Source: Thermococci archaeon
Lineage (GTDB): Archaea; Methanobacteriota_B; Thermococci; Thermococcales; Thermococcaceae
Direction of reading: 5' to 3'
Assembly (NCBI GenBank): GCA_003663535.1
Contig: QMUE01000005.1
Location: forward strand, 1 to 15,400
Length of the DNA stretch: 15,400 nucleotides
Position numbers and translations under genes: made by a program. Shown here one piece after another: positions 1-6,550 of this stretch (the first letter of the stretch is position 1; every line of letters begins with the position of its first letter). The notes under the pieces were generated by a model. The model was not told where the DNA came from. It did no database searches and worked only from the letters and a program-made list of their open reading frames with translations.

Positions 1-21
1 CCCCAAAAGTAACTGGATAGG

Positions 22-50
22 CCCTTTATAAATCTTTGGTTTATAAAGGG
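22..50. repeat. Perfect inverted repeat with a TATA box in each arm
   Basis: The arms CCCTTTATAAA (22-32) and TTTATAAAGGG (40-50) are exact reverse complements around a 7-base spacer. On the minus strand the spacer supplies a purine-rich BRE-like element (CCAAAGA, 39-33) directly before TTTATAAA (32-25). That is a good Thermococcales promoter, whose start would fall near the left edge of the window, so it probably serves a minus-strand gene lying outside. Symmetry over a TATA box also suggests a repressor site. The promoter reading is inference; the symmetry is seen directly. Confidence 0.6.
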
Positions 51-152
51 AATTCCAATAAATATTCCACCTTTTTTCGCTTAATACATTACTAAACAAA
101 CCAATTTTGATTAAATCTAAAGAAAAGTTCAAAATAATTTGTTGCACTCCTT

Positions 153-167
153 CGAAAGATTTAAGTA
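153..167 (+). promoter_or_regulatory. Probable promoter of the MBL-fold hydrolase
   Basis: A BRE-like CGAAAG (153-158) is followed by the TATA-like ATTTAAGTA (159-167). A start site about 25 bases on, near 190, would give a leader of roughly 24 bases containing the ribosome binding site GGAGGTG (200-206). The TATA element is not a perfect consensus. Confidence 0.45.
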
Positions 168-213
168 ATGTTTTGTTAGTATTAAATTTTGAATATTAGG
201 GAGGTGGAGCAGA

Positions 214-891
214 ATGGTAAGAATTAGATTCTTAGGGCATGCTGCTTTTGAAATAGAAGGTGAAGGAAAGAAAATACTCATTGACCCATTTTTGAGTGGA
301 AACCCCACCGCAGCTGCAAAACCAGAGGATTTTGAGAAGGTAGATTTAATTCTCGTAACCCATGCTCACGGAGATCATGTAGGAGATAGCGTAAAAATTG
401 CTCAAAGGACTGGAGCAAAGATAGTAGCGATGTATGATATAGCCAGCTATCTCGTGGAAGAAAACCAAGGGATAACTACAGTAGGCATGAACTATGGTCC
501 TACCGAAGTTGATGGTGTTAAACTAGTCCAAGTGCCAGCTTGGCATTCAAGTAGTGCTGGGGGATACAGCATAGGTAATGCATGTGGATACATCATGGAG
601 ATTGAGGGAATAAAAATATACCATGCCGGAGATACTTACGTGTTCAAAGATATGGAACTCTTTGCAGAACTTTACGGAATCGATGTAGCATTGCTTCCAA
701 TAGGAGGTCACTTCACAATGGGACCGAAGGAAGCTACAAAAGCTGTTGAATTGCTTAGGCCAAAATACGTTATTCCAATGCACTATGGAACATTTCCACC
801 AATAGCCAAGAACCCCGAAGAGTTTAAAGCACTTGTTGGAGACAAGGCGGAAGTCATTATATTGAAACCTGGAGAGGTTTTTGAGCTTTGA
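214..891 (+). CDS. UPF0173-type metal-dependent hydrolase (metallo-beta-lactamase fold)
   Basis: This 225-residue protein is a compact single-domain metallo-beta-lactamase-fold hydrolase of the UPF0173 type. The first metal motif THAHGDHVGD lies at residues 49-58 (H50, H52, D54, H55). A histidine in AWHSS (H111), the HAGDT motif (137-141, D140) and MHYGT (H190) supply the rest of a two-metal site. The N-terminal FLGHAAFEI and ILIDPFLSGN segments are typical of the family. Length matches the family and no signal peptide is seen, so it is likely cytoplasmic. The ATG is fixed by GGAGGTG seven bases upstream. The substrate is unknown; related proteins are annotated only as general metal-dependent hydrolases. 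It is followed after 33 bases by another plus-strand gene with its own promoter, so it is probably monocistronic. The family call is firm, the function open. Confidence 0.93.
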   Translation: MVRIRFLGHAAFEIEGEGKKILIDPFLSGNPTAAAKPEDFEKVDLILVTHAHGDHVGDSVKIAQRTGAKIVAMYDIASYLVEENQGITTVGMNYGPTEVDGVKLVQVPAWHSSSAGGYSIGNACGYIMEIEGIKIYHAGDTYVFKDMELFAELYGIDVALLPIGGHFTMGPKEATKAVELLRPKYVIPMHYGTFPPIAKNPEEFKALVGDKAEVIILKPGEVFEL

Positions 892-905
892 AAAAGCTTT
901 TAAAC
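889..905 (+). promoter_or_regulatory. Promoter of the membrane winged-helix gene (leaderless)
   Basis: A purine-rich BRE TGAAAAAG (889-896) runs into the TATA-like CTTTTAAAC (897-905), overlapping the stop of the upstream gene. The expected transcription start is about 925, which coincides with the GTG start codon, and there is no ribosome binding site. This points to a leaderless or nearly leaderless mRNA. Confidence 0.5.
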
Positions 906-924
906 TTTCTTCTTTAGCTTCTAT

Positions 925-1950
925 GTGGTGAGCGGATTGAAGACAAGATTCACAGTAGCAACACTAATTATAGCATTGATTGTAGGGTCATTTATGGGTA
1001 TCCTAGTATATGCGCAAGAAGAAAGCACCAATAGGCCAGAATACGACCTCATAATTGTTAGAAATGATGATCTGATTGATTATATTACAATTCAGCCCTA
1101 TGCACGACTTCTTGACATTCCTGTCCTTCCTGTTAACCCCCAAGGATTAGATGAAAAAACTTGGGCCCAATTATATTCTTATGTCCAGCTGGGATGGAAG
1201 AAAATACTGATAGTTGGAAATTCAAATGCTGTAAGTAAGGAAGTTGAAGATGAGCTCCTTAAAATGGGTTATAGCGTTACGAGAATAGGTGGTGATGTTA
1301 GAACAGAAACTGCAGAAAAATTAGCAATTCATTTTTACCCAACTGGCTCAAAGGCAGTTGTAATAGCAAGTGCTCTAGATTATGGATCGGCCTTGGCAGC
1401 ATCAAAATTTGCCATGGAGTATGAGCTTCCAATGTTACTAACACTCGAAAATGACTTATCTGAGCACGCAATTGCAGGGTTATCAAGTTTAAATCCAGAT
1501 CTTGTAATAATTGTTGGGACTGGAATAAATGAAATAATAGAAACAAAACTTCGAAGTATAGGGTATCAAACTTACTGGCTGGGTAGGACGGTTGAAAAAC
1601 CACCTGTTTCGCCCCCTGAAGAACCCTCACCATACACGTACTCATTTATCGGTGCAGTATTGGCTTTAGCCATCACTGTACCTGTTGTGCTCTATTGGGC
1701 AAAGAAGAGGTGGTATTCCAACAAAATACCAGTAGAAGTACTTACAGAAAAAGAAAGAATCGTAGTAAAAGCACTAATAGACCAAGGAGGCAAAGTAAAA
1801 CAAGAGGATCTTCCTGAACTTACCGGGTACTCTAGGCCCACTGTTAGTAGAATAATCCAAGAGCTAGAAAAGAAGCAACTGGTTGAAAGAGAAAAAGTGG
1901 GCAAGACTTTTATTGTCAAGCTTGTCAAGGAGATAGACTTGAAAGAGTGA
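925..1950 (+). CDS. Membrane-anchored winged-helix regulator with cell-wall-binding-repeat-like outer domain
   Basis: This 341-residue protein starts with a hydrophobic signal or anchor segment (about 9-30). An external region (35-225) follows, then a second membrane segment (about 239-258), a basic stop-transfer stretch (KKRW) and a C-terminal winged helix (about 272-335). The recognition helix is near residues 303-315, containing SRPTVSRIIQELEKK. The external region reads like tandem cell-wall-binding repeat 2 units: KKILIVGNSNAVS, then VTRIGGDVRTETAEKLA, VVIASALDYGSALAAS, LPMLLTL and LVIIVGTG. The layout suggests a one-component transmembrane sensor that binds DNA from the membrane; this role is inference. 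GTG at 925 fits the leaderless promoter; GTG 928 and TTG 937 are alternative starts. The repeat assignment comes from motif recognition by eye. It is transcribed alone and converges with the zinc-finger gene. Confidence 0.85.
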   Translation: MVSGLKTRFTVATLIIALIVGSFMGILVYAQEESTNRPEYDLIIVRNDDLIDYITIQPYARLLDIPVLPVNPQGLDEKTWAQLYSYVQLGWKKILIVGNSNAVSKEVEDELLKMGYSVTRIGGDVRTETAEKLAIHFYPTGSKAVVIASALDYGSALAASKFAMEYELPMLLTLENDLSEHAIAGLSSLNPDLVIIVGTGINEIIETKLRSIGYQTYWLGRTVEKPPVSPPEEPSPYTYSFIGAVLALAITVPVVLYWAKKRWYSNKIPVEVLTEKERIVVKALIDQGGKVKQEDLPELTGYSRPTVSRIIQELEKKQLVEREKVGKTFIVKLVKEIDLKE

Positions 1951-2046
1951 CCAAAGATCCCCTCATATTTTCTTTTAAGACTCTGGCCTCATCGGCAGAA
2001 GAAAATCGAAACCAATTTTATCTTTTTTAAATTTAAAGAGAAAAAA
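1951..2046. terminator. Convergent intergenic region with oligo-T terminators for both strands
   Basis: Two genes converge here. On the plus strand a T-run (2023-2028) is a likely archaeal terminator for the membrane regulator. On the minus strand six Ts (2046-2041) directly follow the zinc-finger stop codon. A small imperfect hairpin, TCTG-g-CC / GGCAGA (1982-1999, loop TCATC), lies between them; its role is unknown. Confidence 0.45.
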
Positions 2047-2193
2047 TCATGACTTTTTAAAAAGATGGCCATGGGCTTTATTTATGTGTCTTGTGTAATC
2101 CTTGCTCTTTTTAAATACCATCCCACATCTGGGACATTTAAAAACTATCTCCTTGTCCCTGTCCTTAAGTTTTATTGCCTTTAACACTGCCAT
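2047..2193 (-). CDS. Small C2H2 zinc-finger protein
   Basis: This 48-residue basic protein carries a single C2H2 zinc finger: C20-x2-C23 in [10 protein letters not shown] and H36-x4-H41 in TRHINKAH, with a lysine-rich tail. Such mini zinc-finger proteins are common in Thermococcales and are thought to bind nucleic acid or protein, but I know of no defined role. The start at ATG 2193 is chosen because GGAGG lies just upstream and the finger module begins immediately. GTG 2187 is possible. A longer reading from ATG 2256 would add 21 residues without family resemblance and overlap the upstream gene by 10 bases. It follows the acidic helical protein on the same strand and is probably co-transcribed with it. 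The zinc-finger call is firm; the exact start is uncertain. Confidence 0.75.
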   Translation of the reverse strand: MAVLKAIKLKDRDKEIVFKCPRCGMVFKKSKDYTRHINKAHGHLFKKS

Positions 2194-2246
2194 CTCCCTC
2201 CACTCCCATGGAATAATCCCAACACTGATTTTTAAGTTTTGCTCTT

Positions 2247-3059
2247 TCACACCCATATCCGATTTCCTTTTACTTTAAGATATCCCATTCTCTGAAGCTC
2301 TTTCAAAAAGTCCTCCAACGCTCCCTCATCAAAATAGATACTTATTTTCTCTCGGTTTCCTTCAATGTCTATTGGTTCGTGTTCTAAAAGGATCTCTATA
2401 AGGTCAATCTTTGTATTTTTCTCCTCAGCCAATGAGAGGATCATTTGAGCAAGCACTGCTTTTCCAATACCAACAAACATTGCCTCAATAAGAGACTCTT
2501 CGGTGGCATATTCCTCTGCAATTTCCAAGGCCTTTTTTATCAGTTCTTCTTCGATCTCTAGGATTTCTACAAAGTACTTTCTCGCAAAAGAGAGTTCTGT
2601 TGTAAGGGTCGCATCTAGTTTCCCTTCTACTTCTTCAAGCACATCTTCAAGATCATCTATGTCAAACTTAAGCTCAATTTCTAATTCTTCCAGTCGTGGC
2701 TTAGCAAGCAATCTGAGTTTTTCTTCACCAACAGCGTAATCTCCTTCTATTAAAGCTGCTATCAAAGTAACTTTAGCAATATCCACCTCATCAAAAAGGT
2801 CTTCAAACTCTCTTTCTTCTCCCACTTCCCAATTGGACATTAAAGCATTAAATGCAACTTGTATTTCATCTAACGTGTCATCAATAACAGGTGTTATTCC
2901 TTTAGATCTTTTGACCAACTCTCCAAATTTACCTCTAATAACTATAAAATGATTAAGCTCCCAACCAAGCTTCTCCTGAGTTTTATTCATTATCCCTTCT
3001 TTACTAAGTTCTTTTGATAGGGATATCATATCTTCCTTACTCAATACTTCTAATCTCAT
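2247..3059 (-). CDS. Acidic, mostly helical protein of unknown function
   Basis: I do not recognise this 270-residue protein. It is strongly acidic and looks almost wholly helical. A first third contains [18 protein letters not shown] and may be a small separate module. A long Glu/Leu-rich central part follows (about 65-215, for example LEVSKED-like and [13 protein letters not shown] stretches), where coiled coil or helical bundle is likely. The C-terminus (about 225-270: [18 protein letters not shown] and [11 protein letters not shown]) resembles a winged-helix or wing-like fold. There are no membrane segments and no catalytic signature. ATG 3059 is preferred over ATG 3065 because GGGGG (3070-3066) is properly spaced only for the former. 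It has its own promoter 62 bases after the previous operon and precedes the zinc-finger gene. An adaptor or DNA-associated role is a guess. Confidence 0.8.
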   Translation of the reverse strand: MRLEVLSKEDMISLSKELSKEGIMNKTQEKLGWELNHFIVIRGKFGELVKRSKGITPVIDDTLDEIQVAFNALMSNWEVGEEREFEDLFDEVDIAKVTLIAALIEGDYAVGEEKLRLLAKPRLEELEIELKFDIDDLEDVLEEVEGKLDATLTTELSFARKYFVEILEIEEELIKKALEIAEEYATEESLIEAMFVGIGKAVLAQMILSLAEEKNTKIDLIEILLEHEPIDIEGNREKISIYFDEGALEDFLKELQRMGYLKVKGNRIWV

Positions 3060-3089
3060 GATCATCCCCCATTAAAAACAAAAAGTTTC

Positions 3090-3108
3090 TTCGGTTATAA
3101 ACCTTGGC
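3090..3108 (-). promoter_or_regulatory. Promoter of the acidic protein / zinc-finger pair
   Basis: On the minus strand CCAAGG is followed by TTTATAACC (AAGGTTTATAACC, 3105-3093), a near-consensus BRE/TATA element. Transcription would start near 3072, giving a short leader with the ribosome binding site. This separates the pair from the upstream five-gene operon. Confidence 0.6.
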
Positions 3109-3127
3109 CATGTCTAGACTCTTTCAC

Positions 3128-3787
3128 TCAGGTATGAGGAGAAGAGACTTTTTCTCCAGATATGGTAAGAAGAAGTTTTTTTAGAGGTTTGTTTTTCAGT
3201 AATGTCACAACATCATTTATCTCACTTGGATGTACTGAGTTTCTGTTTAAATATAGATAAAGAGCATATGCCATCACTTTGGGGTCCCCTTCATTTAGTT
3301 CTGTTATGGCCTCAGCCACCTCTCCTTGTAACAACCTATTTGCAAGTTCTTCCAATTTCTCATGGTCTTCCTCTTCCAATGCTTCTTTTAGTGGAATATA
3401 AAACCGATTTAATGCCAAACGAGCCATTCTTTCTTTCTTTTCAAGATAATTTATAGGGTTCTCTGGTTCACTCTGTTTGGAAAGAAAGAAGTAGTAAAAA
3501 AATGGAATTATTATAAAAGCTATCATAGCCCCAATATATGGAGTCAAAGAAAATGGTAATATTTCAGAATATTTATATTTCAAGTAAAGAAGTAATGTCA
3601 GGCCCATAAAGCCCCAAACTACGAAAAACATGATATACAACTCGCCTGTTTTTGTTCGTCTTTGAAGAATTTGATATTTCGAACTGGCTCCTACTCTATC
3701 AAGAAACTGTAATCTCTCCTCTATCAGCTCTATCTCAGCTTCAAGTCGCTTAATTCTAGTCTCGGTTTCTTCCAAGACTTCTTTCAT
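3128..3787 (-). CDS. Coiled-coil protein with two membrane segments, unknown function
   Basis: This 219-residue protein opens with a charged heptad-like helix (about 1-32, TRIKRLEAEIELIEERL), then two closely spaced hydrophobic segments (about 50-70 and 83-103). A cytoplasmic helical tail follows (about 110-210) containing EALEEEDHEKLEELANRL and VMAYALYLYLNRN. With two membrane passes, both ends would lie on the same side, probably the cytoplasm. No enzyme motif is visible. The tail has a faint helical-repeat look, which suggests protein binding. Its start overlaps the creatininase-family stop as ATGA, so it is the last gene of the operon and translationally coupled. A scaffolding role for the membrane glycan enzymes upstream is inference only. 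Confidence 0.8.
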   Translation of the reverse strand: MKEVLEETETRIKRLEAEIELIEERLQFLDRVGASSKYQILQRRTKTGELYIMFFVVWGFMGLTLLLYLKYKYSEILPFSLTPYIGAMIAFIIIPFFYYFFLSKQSEPENPINYLEKKERMARLALNRFYIPLKEALEEEDHEKLEELANRLLQGEVAEAITELNEGDPKVMAYALYLYLNRNSVHPSEINDVVTLLKNKPLKKLLLTISGEKVSSPHT

Positions 3788-4512
3788 AGTAACTCCGCCA
3801 AAATGTTTGTTATTTTTTCACTCACTACTTCCAATATCTCCTCTCCTTTTTCTGCAGTAGCGTTGTGGGGATCATTATTTGCTCCATTTGGAAAGATCTC
3901 AAGTCCAATGTCCTTTTTGATTATCCTAATGGGTCGGGTTCTTTTCTCCCCTATGGCTTTTTCCATTTTTACAAGTTCTGGACTTATTGCAAGAATTACA
4001 GAGGTTTCATCTTCACCTGCATGCCCCTGAGAGGAACATATCTTCGATATCTCCTCTTTGAAATCCATCCACCAGTTTATTAGTACAACTCCCACATCAT
4101 ATTTTTCAACAACTTCTTCAGCAGCCCCAATAAGGGGGTATATGTTTCCACCATGGCCATTTAAGATTATAACTTTCTCAAAACCTTCTTTAGCAAATTC
4201 CTCTAGAATGCCCTGCACGTACTTTTGGAATGTCCCAGATTTTACATTTATTGTCCCCGGGTACACATTCAAAACAAAACTATGTCCATACCAAACGGGA
4301 GGAGCAATGAGTATATCAATTCCCCTATCCTTCAGTTTTTCCTCCACTCTTCTTGAGATCTCAAGAGGTGCAAAAACGTCTGTACCCAAAGGTAAGTGTT
4401 TTCCATGAGCCTCCACACTACCCACAGGAAGTATGATACCTTTTACCTGCGTCTTTATTTTTTCAAAATCTTCCCAGGTGAGTCCTTCCATTTTCATTGG
4501 AATCACTATCAT
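3784..4512 (-). CDS. Creatininase-family metal-dependent amidohydrolase
   Basis: This 242-residue protein belongs to the creatininase superfamily (creatininase, the archaeal FAPy/formamide deformylase ArfB, MftE). Metal-site motifs are intact: GSVEAHGKHLPLGTD at 31-45 (E34, H36, D45), NGHGGN at 118-123 (H120) and GHAGEDETS at 163-171 (E167 or E169). The length fits the family. NGHGGN and GHAGE resemble the archaeal deformylase and MftE branches more than true creatininases. The substrate is unknown; hydrolysis of a cyclic or linear amide is the family chemistry. Its ATG overlaps the glycosyltransferase stop (ATGA) and its own stop overlaps the next start, so it is embedded in the prenyltransferase/glycosyltransferase operon. 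ArfB functions in flavin/F420 synthesis, but no companion genes of that pathway are here. Confidence 0.9.
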   Translation of the reverse strand: MIVIPMKMEGLTWEDFEKIKTQVKGIILPVGSVEAHGKHLPLGTDVFAPLEISRRVEEKLKDRGIDILIAPPVWYGHSFVLNVYPGTINVKSGTFQKYVQGILEEFAKEGFEKVIILNGHGGNIYPLIGAAEEVVEKYDVGVVLINWWMDFKEEISKICSSQGHAGEDETSVILAISPELVKMEKAIGEKRTRPIRIIKKDIGLEIFPNGANNDPHNATAEKGEEILEVVSEKITNILAELL

Positions 4513-5645
4513 ATATTCAAAAGAACTTCCTCATAAGCTTTTTCTATTTTAAGAGCCACTTTACCCCATGAGTACTTTTCCTCCACGGCCCTTCTTCCAT
4601 TACTTCCATACCATTCTCTAAGTTTTTGATCAGTTAAGAGTCGTTGGATGGAATTTCTAAGAACAAGTTCATTTCCAGGTGGAACAAGCAACCCGGCTTC
4701 ATTTTCTTTCACAATCTCCGGGATTCCACCAACACTGGTAGCTACCACCGGAACTCCTGCGGCCATTGCCTCAAGAACAACTATTCCAAATGCTTCTGCT
4801 GTGACCGAAGGTAAGACAAAAACATCTGCGATTCCAAAAAGCTCTGGAAGTTTATTATCTTCTACATATCCCATGAAAACAACTTTATCGTCAATTCCAA
4901 GGAATTTTGCCTGTAATTTAAGGAAAGGGAGCATTTCCCCATTTCCAACCATTACTAAGGTTGCCCCTTCTATCTTAGAAAACGCATTTAAAAGAACATG
5001 CGGGCCTTTTCGGTAAGCCATTCTACTAACGTATAAAACAATCTTCCCTTCAATTCCAAGCCCAGCCTTTAACTCTTCTTTATTCCTCGGAGGAGTAAAT
5101 CGCTTATCATCAACACCATTTGGGATAATGGATACTGGCGCATCAGTAAAATGCTCAACAAATGCCCTAGCTGCTTTACTAACTGCAATTATCCTATGCG
5201 GGTATTTCAGGTAGGACGTAAACAATGGTATTGTCAATCCTAGAGCCTCCCAAAGCCGTGAATCATGGGCAAAAGATATGCTATGGGTTGTAAGTAACGT
5301 TGCCTTATTCATTATTCTTCCCGCTTTGGTAGCTTTCAATGCAAGAGGAGTGAATGCATGATGGGAATGAATAACATCAAAATCATGTAGGAACTCATTA
5401 AGTTCTTCAGAGGACTTAAGACTATAGCTTAAATTAATATCAAGAACTGGTGAAACTACCCCTGGAATCTTTATCAAATCAATGCCTTTTTCAGCTAATT
5501 CACTCTCTTTCCCTGTTTTCCAGTTATTAGTCACTATAGCAACTTCATGACCTCTTTCCTTTAATTTCAAGGCTAAGTTATGCATGTGCGATGCTACTCC
5601 CCCTATTTTTGAGTAATACCAATCACTAACCAGTGCTATCTTCAT
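4509..5645 (-). CDS. GT4-family glycosyltransferase (GT-B fold)
   Basis: This 378-residue retaining glycosyltransferase has a GT-B fold. The N-terminal domain begins MKIALVSDWYYSKIGGVASH, with the glycine pair of the acceptor-side loop. It continues through HSHHAF, TTHSI and a linker at IIPNGVD (about 174-180). The C-terminal nucleotide-sugar domain has LYVSRMAYRKGPHVLL, MVGNGE and the E-x7-E motif EAFGIVVLE (284-292), ending near GGIPEIV and GLLVPPGN. It resembles phosphatidylinositol- or lipid-directed mannosyltransferases, but donor and acceptor cannot be read from sequence. ATG 5645 is chosen over GTG 5654 because AGGTGG lies about five bases upstream and the family begins with this strand. 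It overlaps the flippase gene by 20 bases and the creatininase-family gene by 4. It lacks a membrane segment and probably acts at the inner membrane face. Confidence 0.93.
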   Translation of the reverse strand: MKIALVSDWYYSKIGGVASHMHNLALKLKERGHEVAIVTNNWKTGKESELAEKGIDLIKIPGVVSPVLDINLSYSLKSSEELNEFLHDFDVIHSHHAFTPLALKATKAGRIMNKATLLTTHSISFAHDSRLWEALGLTIPLFTSYLKYPHRIIAVSKAARAFVEHFTDAPVSIIPNGVDDKRFTPPRNKEELKAGLGIEGKIVLYVSRMAYRKGPHVLLNAFSKIEGATLVMVGNGEMLPFLKLQAKFLGIDDKVVFMGYVEDNKLPELFGIADVFVLPSVTAEAFGIVVLEAMAAGVPVVATSVGGIPEIVKENEAGLLVPPGNELVLRNSIQRLLTDQKLREWYGSNGRRAVEEKYSWGKVALKIEKAYEEVLLNI

Positions 5646-6549
5646 GGTGACCACCTAAGAGTCTGTAAAACACAAAAGCACCTGCAATTGAGTACATGTA
5701 CTGAAAGATGAATTTATACAGAAACGCAGTAAGAGCCGCTTTTGTGGAGGAACCTATCCCCACAAGAATGCCAAATTCGTTTGCCCCTATTCCCGATGGA
5801 ATCCCACTTAAAGATGCAAAAATAACACTCATTAAAAATGCATAAAGGGCCTGTTTAAAGGAAATTTCAAGAGAGAATGCCTTTCCTACTAGCATCAACC
5901 CTAAAATCTGAATAAATATCACCACAAGAGAGATTGAGAACACTAATAAAAATCCGGATTTATTTTTTCGGGCGATGCTCCATCCTGCATATCCCCTGCT
6001 CCACCAATCCCTTAGCTTTTCAGAAATCTTTTTTGCACCGAGATTTTCCCAAAATCTAAAAAAAGCTAACGCTGTTTTGTGAAAAACCTTATCATACAAG
6101 AAGGCAAGTAAAATTAGAGCTATCCCAATAAGACCCAGTTTTGTAAACCCCAAAAAGATGAATCCAAATGAGAGTATAATCACAATTTCCATTGCCATCC
6201 CAAAGGCAAGAGAGGACAAAGCTGCAAAATAATCTCCCCCAACCAGTTTAACTTTTACTATGTGGCCTACGGTAGGAGGAAGAATCGCCATAAGGTAGTA
6301 TCCGCTAACAAAAGCTTGAATTGTCCGTTTGAAACTTGTTTTTTGAACCCTTCTTAAAACGAGATACCACCGGGTAGCTGCGAAAAAAAGGGTAAGGAAT
6401 GACAAAAGGATTGCAAGAAATAGGTATTCATAATTAGCTTCTTTCAGAGCAATTGAAAGCTCATTGAAATCAATACTTTTATATAAATATGCTAAAGAGA
6501 TTAAAAAAGCTACAGCACTAAATAGTATCCTTAAAACTTTCTTTTTCAC
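5626..6549 (-). CDS. Flippase-like integral membrane protein (UPF0104 / AglD-MprF membrane domain family)
   Basis: This protein of about 307 residues has roughly eight hydrophobic segments and belongs to the lysylphosphatidylglycerol-synthase membrane-domain family (UPF0104). Characteristic features are LVLRRVQKTSFKRTIQAF with a basic amphipathic stretch, the YYLMAILPPTVGHIVKVKLV segment and the C-terminal SGIPSGIGANEFGILVGIG motif. Family members such as the membrane part of MprF move lipids across the membrane, and archaeal relatives sit near glycosyltransferases. The catalytic domain of MprF is absent, as is normal for this archaeal group. GTG 6549 is preferred to GTG 6558 because AGGTG is six bases upstream; this leaves a one-base gap after the UbiA stop. 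Between a prenyltransferase and a GT4 enzyme, transport of a glycolipid or lipid carrier is the reasonable inference. Confidence 0.88.
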   Translation of the reverse strand: MKKKVLRILFSAVAFLISLAYLYKSIDFNELSIALKEANYEYLFLAILLSFLTLFFAATRWYLVLRRVQKTSFKRTIQAFVSGYYLMAILPPTVGHIVKVKLVGGDYFAALSSLAFGMAMEIVIILSFGFIFLGFTKLGLIGIALILLAFLYDKVFHKTALAFFRFWENLGAKKISEKLRDWWSRGYAGWSIARKNKSGFLLVFSISLVVIFIQILGLMLVGKAFSLEISFKQALYAFLMSVIFASLSGIPSGIGANEFGILVGIGSSTKAALTAFLYKFIFQYMYSIAGAFVFYRLLGGHHEDSTG

Positions 6550-6550
6550 T

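Noticed and set aside
547..783. Minus-strand open frame inside the MBL hydrolase gene
   Set aside because: It lies wholly within a well-conserved gene, has a Cys/Phe-rich composition typical of antisense frames and no ribosome binding site.
1298..1645. Minus-strand open frame inside the membrane regulator gene
   Set aside because: Leu/Gln-rich antisense reading of the cell-wall-repeat region, without promoter or ribosome binding site.
1951..2046. Possible C/D box small RNA between convergent genes
   Set aside because: One C-box-like GATGA is present on the minus strand, but no convincing D box (CTGA) at the right distance was found.
4058..4408. Plus-strand open frame opposite the creatininase-family gene
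   Set aside because: It is antisense to a gene with intact family motifs; its Ser/Thr/Pro/Phe-rich product is what antisense reading of such a gene gives.
4648..5016. Plus-strand open frame opposite the GT4 glycosyltransferase
   Set aside because: It covers the conserved E-x7-E region on the other strand and shows no recognisable protein motif.
5646..5654. GTG 5654 as glycosyltransferase start
   Set aside because: The GTG overlaps the AGGTGG ribosome binding site that serves ATG 5645, where the family's first strand begins.
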